From NCBI RefSeq assembly GCF_014193285.1, contig NZ_JACHZE010000002.1, positions 555,559 to 619,558 on the forward strand: a stretch of DNA of 64,000 bases, given 5' to 3'. The DNA is from Atlantibacter sp. RC6. GTDB taxonomy: Bacteria; Pseudomonadota; Gammaproteobacteria; Enterobacterales; Enterobacteriaceae. Each line of letters begins with the position of its first letter. Positions within the stretch are counted from its first letter, which is position 1. Below are positions 1 through 8,405 of the stretch, piece after piece. A program made the position numbers and the translations under genes. Under the pieces are notes generated by a model that was not told where the DNA came from, searched no databases, and worked only from the letters and a program-made list of their open reading frames with translations.

Positions 1-261
1 CGCCACCACGGCGGGCACAAAAAACAGCAGCATCTCGGCGAGCAGCCAGCGCGAACCCGCTCTGACCCAGTTTAGCGGCACAATCCGCGTGACGATCAGC
101 GCCAGCATTAATGCCATGCCGATCAAATTTGCCGGTAGCGGCAGATGAAAGTGCGTGACGAGATACTGCGCAAAGAGAAACAAACCGGCGTAAATCAGTA
201 CCTGAACGGGGGTTTGAAGATAAGCGATCACAGTGGGGAGCCGACGTAACGCCAGGGACAT
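1..261 (-). CDS. cidA: CidA/LrgA-family holin-like membrane protein, 5' part (window edge)
   Basis: The reading frame runs from an ATG at 261 off the left edge, so only the first 87 codons are visible. A Shine-Dalgarno-like AGGAA stands just upstream of the start. The visible protein begins MSLALRRLPTVIAYLQ and continues with hydrophobic stretches, including VLIYAGLFLFAQYLV and LIGMALMLALIV, typical of the N-terminal half of the small CidA/LrgA family. These four-helix membrane proteins are thought to act like holins in controlling murein hydrolase activity and lysis, or in exporting fermentation by-products. The divergent LysR-type gene to the right fits the cidR-cidAB arrangement of Gram-positive and enteric bacteria. 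The partner gene cidB is expected beyond the window. K-12 has a similar pair elsewhere (yohJK). Confidence 0.8.
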   Translation of the reverse strand, partial: MSLALRRLPTVIAYLQTPVQVLIYAGLFLFAQYLVTHFHLPLPANLIGMALMLALIVTRIVPLNWVRAGSRWLLAEMLLFFVPAVVA

Positions 262-362
262 CACAAAATTCCTGTTAAAAACGTGAAGCGTGATTATAGA
301 GACCCTGTTTGCTGTGCTGAAATGAATTAAAATCATTGTAGGTATAGGCGGAAGGAATACTT

Positions 363-1256
363 ATGGATATCAAAACGCTGCGTTATTTTGTCGAGGTCGT
401 GAGGCAGCAGAGCTTTACCCGCGCGGCGCAGAATCTGTTTGTGACCCAGCCAACCATCAGCAAAATGCTGCGCAATCTGGAAGATGATCTTAACTGCACG
501 CTGCTGATCCGTGACGGGCGTAAGCTCTTGCTGACCGACACCGGCAAAGTGGTGTATGAACGCGGGATCGCCATTCTCGCGGAATTTCGCCAGCTGGAGG
601 CCGAACTCAGCGATATCCATCACCTTGAGAAAGGAACGCTGCGCCTCGGTATCCCGCCGATGGTGGGAATGCTGATGGCCGGGCCGATTGGCTTATACCG
701 CCAGCGCTATCCGGGTGTGGAGCTCAAAATCTCCGAGTTCGGCGGCCTGACCGTTCAGCAGGCGGTCATGAATGGCGAGCTGGATTTAGCGATGACGGCC
801 CTGCCGGTTGAAGAAGAACATGAGTTCGCCACACTCCCTTTATTTAGCCATCCGCTGTGCGTGCTCGCCCCCCGCTCCGGCGATTGGGTTAAACGGGATT
901 TTGTCGAGCCGCATGAACTGGCCAGACATCCGCTATTGATTTACAACGAGGATTTCTCGTTAAGCCGCCAGCTCATGCAGTTGTTTGCCACGCTCGGCAT
1001 CAGCCCGCATATCACGGTACGCAGCGGGCAGTGGGATTTTTTGGCGGCGATGGTACAGGCGGGCGTCGGGATTGCGATTTTACCGGAGCCGATCTGCCGT
1101 AAGTTGGATAACACAATTCTGACCTGGATGCCGCTGCGCAGCCCGTTACGCTGGGAGTTAGGGATGATTTGGCGTGAAGGGGTGTACCTTTCCCACAGCG
1201 CTCAGGCCTGGCTGCAGTGCTGCAAAGAGTACTGGCCAGCCGCCGCTGGCCAGTAA
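363..1256 (+). CDS. LysR-family transcriptional regulator, CidR-like
   Basis: This 297-residue protein has the LysR layout. An N-terminal winged helix-turn-helix covers about residues 1-60 and contains the family pattern SFTRAAQNLFVTQPTISKM. A periplasmic-binding-protein-like effector domain covers about residues 90-290. The start is supported by GGAAGGAA upstream of the ATG. The gene is divergent from the cidA-like gene with a 101-bp gap, the usual position of a LysR regulator that controls its neighbour; CidR proteins respond to acetate or overflow metabolism. It converges on yjcE with only 3 bp between stop codons. The LysR assignment is firm. The CidR role rests on gene context and general resemblance. 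Confidence 0.88.
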   Translation: MDIKTLRYFVEVVRQQSFTRAAQNLFVTQPTISKMLRNLEDDLNCTLLIRDGRKLLLTDTGKVVYERGIAILAEFRQLEAELSDIHHLEKGTLRLGIPPMVGMLMAGPIGLYRQRYPGVELKISEFGGLTVQQAVMNGELDLAMTALPVEEEHEFATLPLFSHPLCVLAPRSGDWVKRDFVEPHELARHPLLIYNEDFSLSRQLMQLFATLGISPHITVRSGQWDFLAAMVQAGVGIAILPEPICRKLDNTILTWMPLRSPLRWELGMIWREGVYLSHSAQAWLQCCKEYWPAAAGQ

Positions 1257-1259
1257 GGT

Positions 1260-2906
1260 TTAATGCTTCTCGATAAGCAGCGCTTCCAGCAAATCGAGAT
1301 CGTGCAGCAATTTTTGCAGCGTATCGTTACTGATTTGCCGGGTAGCGCGCAGATGGTACAACTCTGCGCGTTCTGAGCGCAGCGCGGCAAGGCGGAACCG
1401 GCGCTCCAGATTCTCTTCCAGCGCGCTGTTTTCCGCGTCGCTGCGCCCGTCGGCCCGGCGGCGCAGATTCCCAATCACCCGTGCGCTCACCTCTTTCAGC
1501 AGTTGGGTGTCGATGTTTTCATTGACGTCCGCCGCCATGCGTTCCTCTTTTTTCTGGATAGCGACAATCGCCACTTCCGCCGTCACCGAACGCGCCAGGC
1601 GCTCCTCTTCCCGCGCTTTCGCCTGATCGGTCACTTCCACATGCTGAAGCAGGATCGGCAGCATAATCACGCCGACGAACAGGGAAATCAGGATCACGCC
1701 CGCCGCCAGGAAAATCAGCTCATAACGCGCCGGGAACGGCGTGCCGTCGGCAAGCAGCAGCGGGATAGACAACACACCCGCCAGAGTAATGGCCCCGCGC
1801 ACGCCCGCGAAGGAGGCGATCAACAGATCACGGGTTTTCCACGCGCCAAACTCCATCGGCTTCTTCTTCAGGAAGCGTCGGCTGAAGTGTTTCATCACCC
1901 ACAGCCAGGCGTAGCGCACCAGAATCAACGCCGCGTAGATGATGAAGATATCGAGGAACAACATCCACACTTCGACGTTCGGATCGGCTTCGGCGGCGGT
2001 CAGCGAGGTTTCCAGAATGCCAGGCATTTGCAGGCCAAGCATCAGAAACACCATGCCGTTAAACACAAACTCCAGCATCGACCAGACGCTGTTGGCGCGC
2101 AGGCGCATCGCTAACGGCGCGCGGCGCATCACGCCGGAACGGGTGATGGTCATCCCGGCGGCCACGGCGGCCAGAATGCCGGATACGCCAATATGTTCGG
2201 CAATCAAATAAGAGGCGAACGGCAGCAGGAACAGCAGCACAATCTGCGTAGCGGGTTCATCGCCGCCCCAGCGGCTCAGCCAGCGCAGCGACCGCCCATA
2301 CAGCCAGGCGACGGCGATACCGGCCAGCAAACCGCCTATCGCCACTTTCATAAACTCCACCGTCGCGCCGCCCACGGTAAACACCATGGTGCCCATCGCC
2401 ACCGCCACGGCAAACTTCAGGGCCACCAGGCCGGAGGCGTCGTTCATTAACGCTTCGCCCTGCAAAATGCCCATGATTTTCTTCGGGATGCGCCCTTCGC
2501 CGACGATGCCGGACAGCGCCACCGCATCGGTGGGCGACAGCACAGCGGCCAGCGCAAAAGCGGGGATCAACGGAATGCCCGGCACCATCCAGTAAATCAG
2601 GAAACCGATCCCGACTACGGTGACCAGCACCAGCGCCAGCGCGAGGCCAATGATCTCCCGTCCATGATCGAGAAATTCACGGGTCGGCGTTTTCCAGCCG
2701 TCGGCAAACAGCAGCGGCGGGATAAACAGCACCAGAAACAGTTCCGGATTAAAGTCCACATGCAAACCAAACGTCGGCCAGGCGAGCAAGGCGCCAATGG
2801 CGATTTGCATTAACGGGAGGGGAACCTGGAAGGGAAGTACCCGGGTAACGACCCCGGAGAGCGAGACCACAAGGGTCATGATAAGAATGGTAAAGAAAAT
2901 TTCCAT
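1260..2906 (-). CDS. yjcE: CPA1-family Na+(K+)/H+ antiporter YjcE
   Basis: The product has 548 residues, about the length of E. coli YjcE. It is a polytopic inner-membrane protein with around twelve helices, then a charged cytoplasmic tail from about residue 430. The CPA1 ion-binding region LSPTDAVALSGIVGEG is present, as is GVRGAITLAGVLSIPLL in a later helix. The family exchanges monovalent cations for protons in pH and osmotic homeostasis. The start at 2906 follows AAGGACAGC. The gene is separated from ghxP upstream in the same direction by a strong hairpin terminator, so it probably has its own promoter. Substrate specificity cannot be read from the sequence. Confidence 0.93.
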   Translation of the reverse strand: MEIFFTILIMTLVVSLSGVVTRVLPFQVPLPLMQIAIGALLAWPTFGLHVDFNPELFLVLFIPPLLFADGWKTPTREFLDHGREIIGLALALVLVTVVGIGFLIYWMVPGIPLIPAFALAAVLSPTDAVALSGIVGEGRIPKKIMGILQGEALMNDASGLVALKFAVAVAMGTMVFTVGGATVEFMKVAIGGLLAGIAVAWLYGRSLRWLSRWGGDEPATQIVLLFLLPFASYLIAEHIGVSGILAAVAAGMTITRSGVMRRAPLAMRLRANSVWSMLEFVFNGMVFLMLGLQMPGILETSLTAAEADPNVEVWMLFLDIFIIYAALILVRYAWLWVMKHFSRRFLKKKPMEFGAWKTRDLLIASFAGVRGAITLAGVLSIPLLLADGTPFPARYELIFLAAGVILISLFVGVIMLPILLQHVEVTDQAKAREEERLARSVTAEVAIVAIQKKEERMAADVNENIDTQLLKEVSARVIGNLRRRADGRSDAENSALEENLERRFRLAALRSERAELYHLRATRQISNDTLQKLLHDLDLLEALLIEKH

Positions 2907-2997
2907 GCTGTCCTTGAATGCGATGATGCCTGTCGAAAAAAGAGACTCCTCAGATAATAGAACATCGACACCAACAAAAAGGAAACAGGATGTGCCT

Positions 2998-3030
2998 TAA
3001 AAACAAAAACGGGCCGACTTCGGCCCGTTT
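2998..3030 (-). terminator. Rho-independent terminator of ghxP
   Basis: On the minus strand the arms AACGGGCCGA and TCGGCCCGTT are followed by TTTTTGTTTTT. It lies directly after the ghxP stop codon. Confidence 0.9.
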
Positions 3031-3047
3031 ATCAGAGTGGGTGACGA

Positions 3048-4394
3048 TTAAATCGCCCAACCGCCCGCGTAGAACGCCACCAGCGCGATAGCAATAATCA
3101 CGGTGCCGACATTGAGCTTGCGCCATTCGCCGGAGACCAGACGACCGATCACCAGCGATGCGAAGCCAATCATGATGCCGGTTACGATGTTACAGGTCAG
3201 CACGATAAACACGGCGGTGATCAGGCCGGACATGGCGTCAACGAAATCTGCGAAATCGATTTTCGCCACGTTGCTCAGCATCAGCAGGCCGACATACATC
3301 AGGGCAGGCGCAGTGGCGTAAGCCGGTACCAGGTAGGAGAGCGGAGACAGGAACAGGATCAGCAGGAACAGCACGCCAACGGTGATTGCCGTCAGGCCGG
3401 TTTTGCCGCCCGCCGCCGTACCTGCGGCGGATTCGATATACACTGCGGCAGGCGCTGCGCCCACCAGGCCAGAGAACACGCTGCTCAGGGAGTCGGTGGT
3501 CAGCGCTTTGCCGCCATCGATAATCTGCCCGTCTTTATCCAGCAGGTTTGCCTGACCGGCTACCGCGCGGATTGTCCCGGTGGCATCGAACACCGCCGTC
3601 ATCACCAGCGCCAGTACGCTTGGGATCACCACCGGGTTCAGCGCGCCCATGATGTCCAGGCTGCCGATCAGCGAGTTGCCGTTTTCATCGCTCAGCGACG
3701 GCATGGCGAACAGGCCGGAGAACTTCACGCTCGGATCGAAAATCAGCCCCACGATAGAAACGCCGATAATGGTCAGCAGGATGCCGCCCGGCACTTTCAG
3801 TTTTTCCAGACCAATAATCACCGCCAGGCCAATCAGCGACATGATCACCGGGAAGCTGGCGAAGTGACCCAACGCCACCGGCAAGCCGTCCAGCGGGTTT
3901 TTGATAACCAGGCCAACGCCGTTCGCCGCAATCAGCAGCAGGAACAGGCCGATACCGATACCGGTGCCGTGCGCAATGCCCTGGGGCAGGTTGCGTAAAA
4001 TCCAGCTACGAATGCCGGTGGCGGAAATAATGGTAAACAGCACACCCATCAGGAACACCGCGCCTAAGGCGACCGGCACGCTGATTTGCTGGCCCAGCAC
4101 CAGGCTGAACGCGGTAAAGGCGGTTAAGGAGATCGCGCAACCGATCGCCAGCGGCAGGTTTGCCCACAGGCCCATCAGTAATGAGCCGATACCGGCAACC
4201 AGACAGGTTGCAACGAAAACGGCGGCTGGCGGGAAGCCCGCTTTACCCAGCATGCCCGGAACTACGATAACGGAATAGACCATGGCCAAAAAGGTGGTGA
4301 GGCCTGCAACGATTTCCTGACGGACGGTACTGCCACGGGCAGAAACCTTAAACCAGGCATCAAGCGAGCCGGTACGCGCAGATGGCGTAGACAT
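3048..4394 (-). CDS. ghxP: Guanine/hypoxanthine permease GhxP
   Basis: This inner-membrane proton symporter of the NCS2/AzgA-like family imports guanine and hypoxanthine for purine salvage. It has 448 residues and is collinear with E. coli GhxP (YjcD). It shows the family stretches [20 protein letters not shown] near the N-terminus and [19 protein letters not shown] around residue 290. I chose the ATG at 4394 (MSTPSARTG), preceded by AGGGGATGTTTCT, because it matches the E. coli protein. A longer in-frame start at 4445 has no support. Three PurR-like boxes lie upstream at 4509-4668, in line with purine repression of this gene in enteric bacteria. A terminator follows the gene. Confidence 0.95.
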   Translation of the reverse strand: MSTPSARTGSLDAWFKVSARGSTVRQEIVAGLTTFLAMVYSVIVVPGMLGKAGFPPAAVFVATCLVAGIGSLLMGLWANLPLAIGCAISLTAFTAFSLVLGQQISVPVALGAVFLMGVLFTIISATGIRSWILRNLPQGIAHGTGIGIGLFLLLIAANGVGLVIKNPLDGLPVALGHFASFPVIMSLIGLAVIIGLEKLKVPGGILLTIIGVSIVGLIFDPSVKFSGLFAMPSLSDENGNSLIGSLDIMGALNPVVIPSVLALVMTAVFDATGTIRAVAGQANLLDKDGQIIDGGKALTTDSLSSVFSGLVGAAPAAVYIESAAGTAAGGKTGLTAITVGVLFLLILFLSPLSYLVPAYATAPALMYVGLLMLSNVAKIDFADFVDAMSGLITAVFIVLTCNIVTGIMIGFASLVIGRLVSGEWRKLNVGTVIIAIALVAFYAGGWAI

Positions 4395-4508
4395 AGAAAC
4401 ATCCCCTGAGATTTTTTGTAGTTCGTTTCTATGCGTGGTGGACAACCCGCTGCCAGCTAAACGTCAGATCCCTGTGCTCAATGAGTGACAAATGGGTGGG
4501 GTCACAAT

Positions 4509-4668
4509 AAGCAAACGTTTAACTCCGCGCATAGAAAACGGTGCGTAAAGTTAAGGCAAACGATTATCCAGCCTTGTGACGGGGTTTTTCAACTTAACTT
4601 TGCCGCTTTTCGCGAAAAATTCATCCAGGTGATGATTTCTTCACCGACAAATGCGCAAACGTTATCGT
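4509..4668. promoter_or_regulatory. Cluster of three PurR-like operator boxes upstream of ghxP
   Basis: Three sequences resemble the 16-bp PurR operator, whose core is GCAAACGTTT: 4509-4524 (AAGCAAACGTTTAACT), 4554-4569 (AGGCAAACGATTATCC) and 4653-4668 (GCGCAAACGTTATCGT). The last is the best match. They lie in the 320-bp gap between ghxP and the glutathione-transferase gene. PurR represses purine uptake and synthesis genes when hypoxanthine or guanine is plentiful. Assignment is by consensus only. Confidence 0.65.
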
Positions 4669-4714
4669 CGATGCGCAAAGTCATAACAAAATCCACTCAA
4701 CCATGGATGCATGA

Positions 4715-5383
4715 TTAGCCGCCGGGAAGCGAAAATGGCCCGCCTTTGGTGATGGCGCGCTGCCAGGCCGGTCGTTGTTCGAAACGCTGCTTCCAGCGCT
4801 GAAGGTTAGGCAAATTATCGATTCCCCCCCGGGTCAGCAGCGCAATAGCCGGAAAGCTCATCTGGATATCCGCCATGCTAAAGCGATCCCCGGCAAACCA
4901 TTCGCGGCCCTCAAGCGATTGCTCGATAAATTGCGCATGGGTGGCGATCTGTTTGTTCAGATAACTTTTCTGTACCCCCTGCCCTAACAGTTTACCCAGG
5001 GTGCGAAAGCCAAACGGCACCGGCGGTTTACCCAGGCTACTGAACACCAGCTTCATCATCAGCAACGGCATCAGCGATCCCTCTGCGTAGTGCAGCCAGA
5101 AGCGGTAATCGATTTTTCCCTGGGCATCGGCAGGCTTAAGTTGACCCTGGTTATCGTAGGTTTCCTGAAGGTATTCCAGGATCGCGCCGGACTCCGCCAG
5201 CACAACCCCCTCGTCCTCCAGCACCGGTGATTTGCCCAACGGATGCACTTTTTTCAGCGCAGGCGGCGCCATCATCGTGGGTTCACGTTGGTAGCGGACA
5301 ATCTGATAGGGCAAATTGAGTTCTTCCAGCGCGCAAAGAATACGCTGCGATCGGGAGTTATTCAGGTGATGCACGGTCAGCAT
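4715..5383 (-). CDS. Glutathione S-transferase family protein
   Basis: The protein has 222 residues in two domains. A thioredoxin-like N-terminal domain, about residues 1-80, contains NNSRSQRILCALEELNLPY and the glutathione-contact pattern LGKSPVLEDEGVVLAESGAI. An all-helical C-terminal domain, about 90-215, contains FSMADIQMSFPAIALL. Such enzymes conjugate glutathione to electrophiles or reduce peroxides; the substrate is unknown. As I recall, Salmonella has a glutathione-transferase gene in the same slot between yjcD and soxR, where K-12 has none. Its location beside soxR and sraL suggests, but does not show, a role in oxidative or electrophile stress. Confidence 0.88.
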   Translation of the reverse strand: MLTVHHLNNSRSQRILCALEELNLPYQIVRYQREPTMMAPPALKKVHPLGKSPVLEDEGVVLAESGAILEYLQETYDNQGQLKPADAQGKIDYRFWLHYAEGSLMPLLMMKLVFSSLGKPPVPFGFRTLGKLLGQGVQKSYLNKQIATHAQFIEQSLEGREWFAGDRFSMADIQMSFPAIALLTRGGIDNLPNLQRWKQRFEQRPAWQRAITKGGPFSLPGG

Positions 5384-5508
5384 GGCAAGTTCTCATCGCG
5401 AAGAGGTGAATTTAACTATAGAAAATTGCGGCAAGTTGGCGCAAAAGTTAGCGCAAAAAACCGCCAGAATGGCTGGAAGAAACAGGGACCAGGGATATAC
5501 TCAAATTA

Positions 5509-5652
5509 TCGGTGCAGACCGGAACCTCCTGAGAGACTACGATTGAGGGGCGCCGACGTCGGGGGAAACCCTCCCGTGAGAAAGCGGGATACTGATAAAG
5601 ACAAAGACCGGAACCAAACTAAAGCGCCCGCAGTTGGCGCTTTAGTTTTTTT
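5509..5652 (+). ncRNA. sraL: Small regulatory RNA SraL (RyjA)
   Basis: In E. coli and Salmonella the roughly 140-nt Hfq-binding sRNA SraL is encoded opposite the 3' end of soxR, between soxR and yjcD or the glutathione-transferase gene. The same slot here has a promoter-like TATACT at 5496-5501 and, about 140 nt downstream, a strong terminator at 5617-5652 whose T-run reaches the last codon of soxR. Salmonella SraL is RpoS-dependent and represses trigger factor (tig). The 5' end is inferred from the -10 element and usual length. Position, orientation, length and terminator agree, but I could not compare the sequence. Confidence 0.75.
5617..5652 (+). terminator. Terminator of SraL, also usable for soxR
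   Basis: The 12-bp arms AACTAAAGCGCC and GGCGCTTTAGTT enclose a 7-nt loop and are followed by seven T residues on the plus strand. On the minus strand the same stem follows the soxR stop, but with a poorer T-run. Confidence 0.92.
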
Positions 5653-6115
5653 AGTGTTCACCCTCTTCCAGTAATCGCGCGCCTGTCCCTTCCAGGCCCA
5701 GCCGATCCTCCGGGTTACGCAACGGGCAATCGCGACGCGACAAACATCCGCAGCCGATACAGCCATCCAGTTCATCACGCAGCGACGTTAAAGTCTGGAT
5801 ACGTCGGTCAAGCTCGTCCCGCCAGCGTGACGAAAGCTGTTGCCACTCCTTCGGACTGATGGAATGCCCTTCAGGCAATACGCTGAGCGCCTGATTAATG
5901 GTGGCGAGCGGGATACCGATACGCTGAGCGATTTTAATGATCGCCACATAGCGCAGCACATCACGCTTATAGCGCCGCTGATTTCCCGCATTACGGGTAC
6001 TTTTTATCAGCCCTTTGCTCTCATAAAAATGCAGCGCGGAAACGGCGACGCCGCTGCGTTTTGCCACTTCGCCGGGCGTCAGAAAGGGTTTAATGCGCGG
6101 TTTTTTCTTCTCCAT
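5651..6115 (-). CDS. soxR: Redox-sensing transcriptional activator SoxR
   Basis: This MerR-family dimer senses superoxide and redox-cycling drugs through a [2Fe-2S] cluster and activates soxS. It has 154 residues. A winged helix-turn-helix is at about 12-80 ([20 protein letters not shown]), a dimerisation helix at about 85-118, and the cluster ligands are Cys119, Cys122, Cys124 and Cys130 in [12 protein letters not shown], the same numbering as E. coli. The start at 6115 is preceded by GAGGTAAAGC. It is divergent from soxS across an 83-bp gap holding the SoxR operator. Its last codon overlaps the T-run of the oppositely directed SraL. Confidence 0.98.
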   Translation of the reverse strand: MEKKKPRIKPFLTPGEVAKRSGVAVSALHFYESKGLIKSTRNAGNQRRYKRDVLRYVAIIKIAQRIGIPLATINQALSVLPEGHSISPKEWQQLSSRWRDELDRRIQTLTSLRDELDGCIGCGCLSRRDCPLRNPEDRLGLEGTGARLLEEGEH

Positions 6116-6120
6116 AACGC

Positions 6121-6151
6121 TTTACCTCAAGTTAACTTGAGGAATTATACT
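6121..6151 (+). promoter_or_regulatory. soxS promoter with SoxR operator (soxbox)
   Basis: The perfect 18-bp palindrome CCTCAAGTTAACTTGAGG is at 6125-6142. It sits between a -35-like TTTACC (6121-6126) and a -10 TATACT (6146-6151). The spacer is exactly 19 bp, the overlong spacing by which MerR-family activators work, twisting DNA when the SoxR cluster is oxidised. The palindrome matches my recollection of the E. coli site. Confidence 0.95.
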
Positions 6152-6198
6152 CGCCGCCAATGAGAACGACTATCGATAACTTACGATGAGGGACGCTT

Positions 6199-6591
6199 AT
6201 GTCACATCCGGAAATTATCAGCACACTGATTGAATGGATCGATGAACACATTGACCAACCGCTGAATATCGACGTGGTGGCGAAAAAATCTGGTTATTCA
6301 AAATGGTACTTACAGCGGATGTTCCGCACCGTGATGCGGCAGTCGCTCGGAGAGTATATTCGTCAGCGCCGGTTATCGATGGCGGCAGAAGCGCTGCGTA
6401 ATACGCGGCGGCCTATTTTTGATATTGCCATGGATCACGGTTACGTTTCACAGCAGACTTTTTCACGCGTGTTCCGCCGGGAATATGACATTACGCCGAC
6501 CGACTACCGGCTTCAGACCAGAGTGGCGGGATTAGCTTCCCGTAATAACGTCTTAACTTCAGCCTCGTATACCCAGCTAATGAGTTCATGA
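6199..6591 (+). CDS. soxS: Superoxide-response AraC-family activator SoxS, C-terminally extended
   Basis: SoxS is a single-domain AraC/XylS activator of superoxide-defence and efflux genes (sodA, zwf, acrAB, micF). Residues 1-105 align throughout with E. coli SoxS, including KSGYSKWYLQRMFRTV in the first helix-turn-helix and DHGYVSQQTFSRVFRR in the second. E. coli SoxS stops near residue 107; this frame stays open to residue 130, adding LQTRVAGLASRNNV and nine more residues. The extra codons run 79 nt into the 3' end of pdeC on the other strand, so the usual intergenic stop and terminator are missing. The start follows GATGAGGGACGCTT. The extension is unusual and could be real or a sequencing artefact. 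Confidence 0.93.
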   Translation: MSHPEIISTLIEWIDEHIDQPLNIDVVAKKSGYSKWYLQRMFRTVMRQSLGEYIRQRRLSMAAEALRNTRRPIFDIAMDHGYVSQQTFSRVFRREYDITPTDYRLQTRVAGLASRNNVLTSASYTQLMSS

Positions 6592-8117
6592 GACGACATC
6601 GCCTTCGCGAAATACCACCCCTGACAGAACTGCACGTTACGCTTTAACAGCCAGCTAATTTGCTCAGGGGTTTCCACCCCTTCGGCAATAATCTTGAGGC
6701 GCAGGCTTTGCGCCATTTCAATAATATGCTCAACGATTAAATGGCTGGTGCTGTTGGTGGTCAGCGTGTCGATAAAGGTTTTATCGATTTTCAGCATATC
6801 GACATTCAGCGAGTACAGATTATGAAGATTGGAATAGCCGGTACCAAAATCATCGATGGCAATTTCAAAGCCTGAGCGGCGGAAGGCCTGAACCACCGGT
6901 GCGGTTTTCGTCACGTCAATCACGCCGCGCTCGGTCACTTCGATCTTAATTTGCTGCGCTTTAACGCCAAATTGACGGTTTTTCTGTTCGATCAGCGCGA
7001 TCAGACGGGCAGAGTGAAAATCGGACGCGGAAAGATTGATGGAGATATAAAGCTCCGGATGGGCCGCCAAAAACTCGCCGAGATCCTGATACAACTCTTC
7101 TATGACGTAATCGGTAACCCGGGCAATCAATCCCTCTTTTTCCGCCAGCGGAATAAACTCAACCGGGCTCATTATCGGGCCGTTAAAACCGGGCCACCGC
7201 AATAGCGCTTCAGCGCCGACGCAGGTGCCGTTTTTGATATCGACTATCGGTTGATAATGGAGGCAAAGCTGACGTTTTTGCAGCGCACGCTGTAGCATGC
7301 GGGCAGGCGAATTAAACTGCTGACGGGTACGCGACCACATCAGCAGAATAATCACGCTGCAAATGAGTCCCAGCGGCAGTGTCAGGGTAATCTGGTGATA
7401 CCACTCCTGGAATATACGCTGCGAACTGGTCGAGACAATAATAGCGATCGGACGCACGCTGGATTGCGCAATCGCATAATAGCGATCGTTGACCTGAAAA
7501 TTGGTCTCTTTATTACTGATTAACTGTTCAAATAATTTCGCATCGGCCTGCTGGCTTAACGAAAAGAATTGATTCGTCACGGTATCAAACAAGCCAAACT
7601 GTAAATGGCTATCCGTGGACATCACTTCACTATAGGAAAGGGGATTCACTACCGCGACATAGTTCCCTTTACGCATATACACCATTTTATGTCCGGAATA
7701 AAATGGCGTATCGCGGTAATAATAGATCGCAATATTAGTACTGCGGGTATAGTTTGCGGCATCCATGATCCAGTGTTGTTTCATGTTCATTGCCGTCGAG
7801 CAATGAAATTCATCTTCGCTGGCATAAATCAAATCCGCAACATAAAGATGGCCGCGCACGATATTCAACATATTAGCCCGATGATCGGCACTGCATATTA
7901 AACCAGCCCAGGTGAGCGCTTCCTCACGCGCGGCGTCAACGTCTTTGATTACAATTTCGGTTTTGTCGAGTACTAATTGCGCAAACGCATGGAGGTGGGC
8001 GCGGGTATCGCTTATTGCGCGAAGATGGGCTAACCACAGGGCAAGCGCGACAGGAAGCAGCACCACGAGTGTAATGCCTGCCAGTCGTAACGCGTTTTTT
8101 CGTGCCCTGAAATTCAT
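6513..8117 (-). CDS. pdeC: Cyclic-di-GMP phosphodiesterase PdeC (YjcC), CSS-motif and EAL domains
   Basis: This inner-membrane enzyme hydrolyses c-di-GMP. It has 534 residues. An N-terminal helix lies at about 12-30, a periplasmic CSS domain at about 31-235, a second helix at about 237-258, and a cytoplasmic EAL domain at about 270-520. EAL residues are intact: AEALLRWPG, SINLSAS, EVTERG, DDFGTGYSN, KIDKTFID, AEGVET and CQGWYF. Periplasmic Cys75 and Cys106 correspond to the redox pair that, in E. coli PdeC, forms a disulphide via DsbA/DsbB to hold activity down; reduction raises activity and triggers proteolysis. The 3' end overlaps soxS by 79 nt. The 288-bp gap upstream is AT-rich and probably holds its promoter. 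Confidence 0.95.
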   Translation of the reverse strand: MNFRARKNALRLAGITLVVLLPVALALWLAHLRAISDTRAHLHAFAQLVLDKTEIVIKDVDAAREEALTWAGLICSADHRANMLNIVRGHLYVADLIYASEDEFHCSTAMNMKQHWIMDAANYTRSTNIAIYYYRDTPFYSGHKMVYMRKGNYVAVVNPLSYSEVMSTDSHLQFGLFDTVTNQFFSLSQQADAKLFEQLISNKETNFQVNDRYYAIAQSSVRPIAIIVSTSSQRIFQEWYHQITLTLPLGLICSVIILLMWSRTRQQFNSPARMLQRALQKRQLCLHYQPIVDIKNGTCVGAEALLRWPGFNGPIMSPVEFIPLAEKEGLIARVTDYVIEELYQDLGEFLAAHPELYISINLSASDFHSARLIALIEQKNRQFGVKAQQIKIEVTERGVIDVTKTAPVVQAFRRSGFEIAIDDFGTGYSNLHNLYSLNVDMLKIDKTFIDTLTTNSTSHLIVEHIIEMAQSLRLKIIAEGVETPEQISWLLKRNVQFCQGWYFAKAMSSHELISWVYEAEVKTLLREANPATLV

Positions 8118-8405
8118 CGTGATCTCATATCCCTGCTGTTTGTGCCTGCTTGGTTATGAATAGACACTCTGCAAACAGGCGTTACGTTGCATGAATAACG
8201 GAACATTAGCAACAGGATTTTATTATCACAGAATATAATTTCTTTATCTATTCAGATTATTCACAGGTTTTACCAGAAAAAATGCGTTAATTTATCTTAA
8301 GTGCGTTATTTTCGCTGTTTAACGGTAACCTTAATTACATCTAATTAAATTTTAATAATTAAAACACCTGAATTGATTGTGGATTAATCACTGCGCGCTT
8401 AGCGG

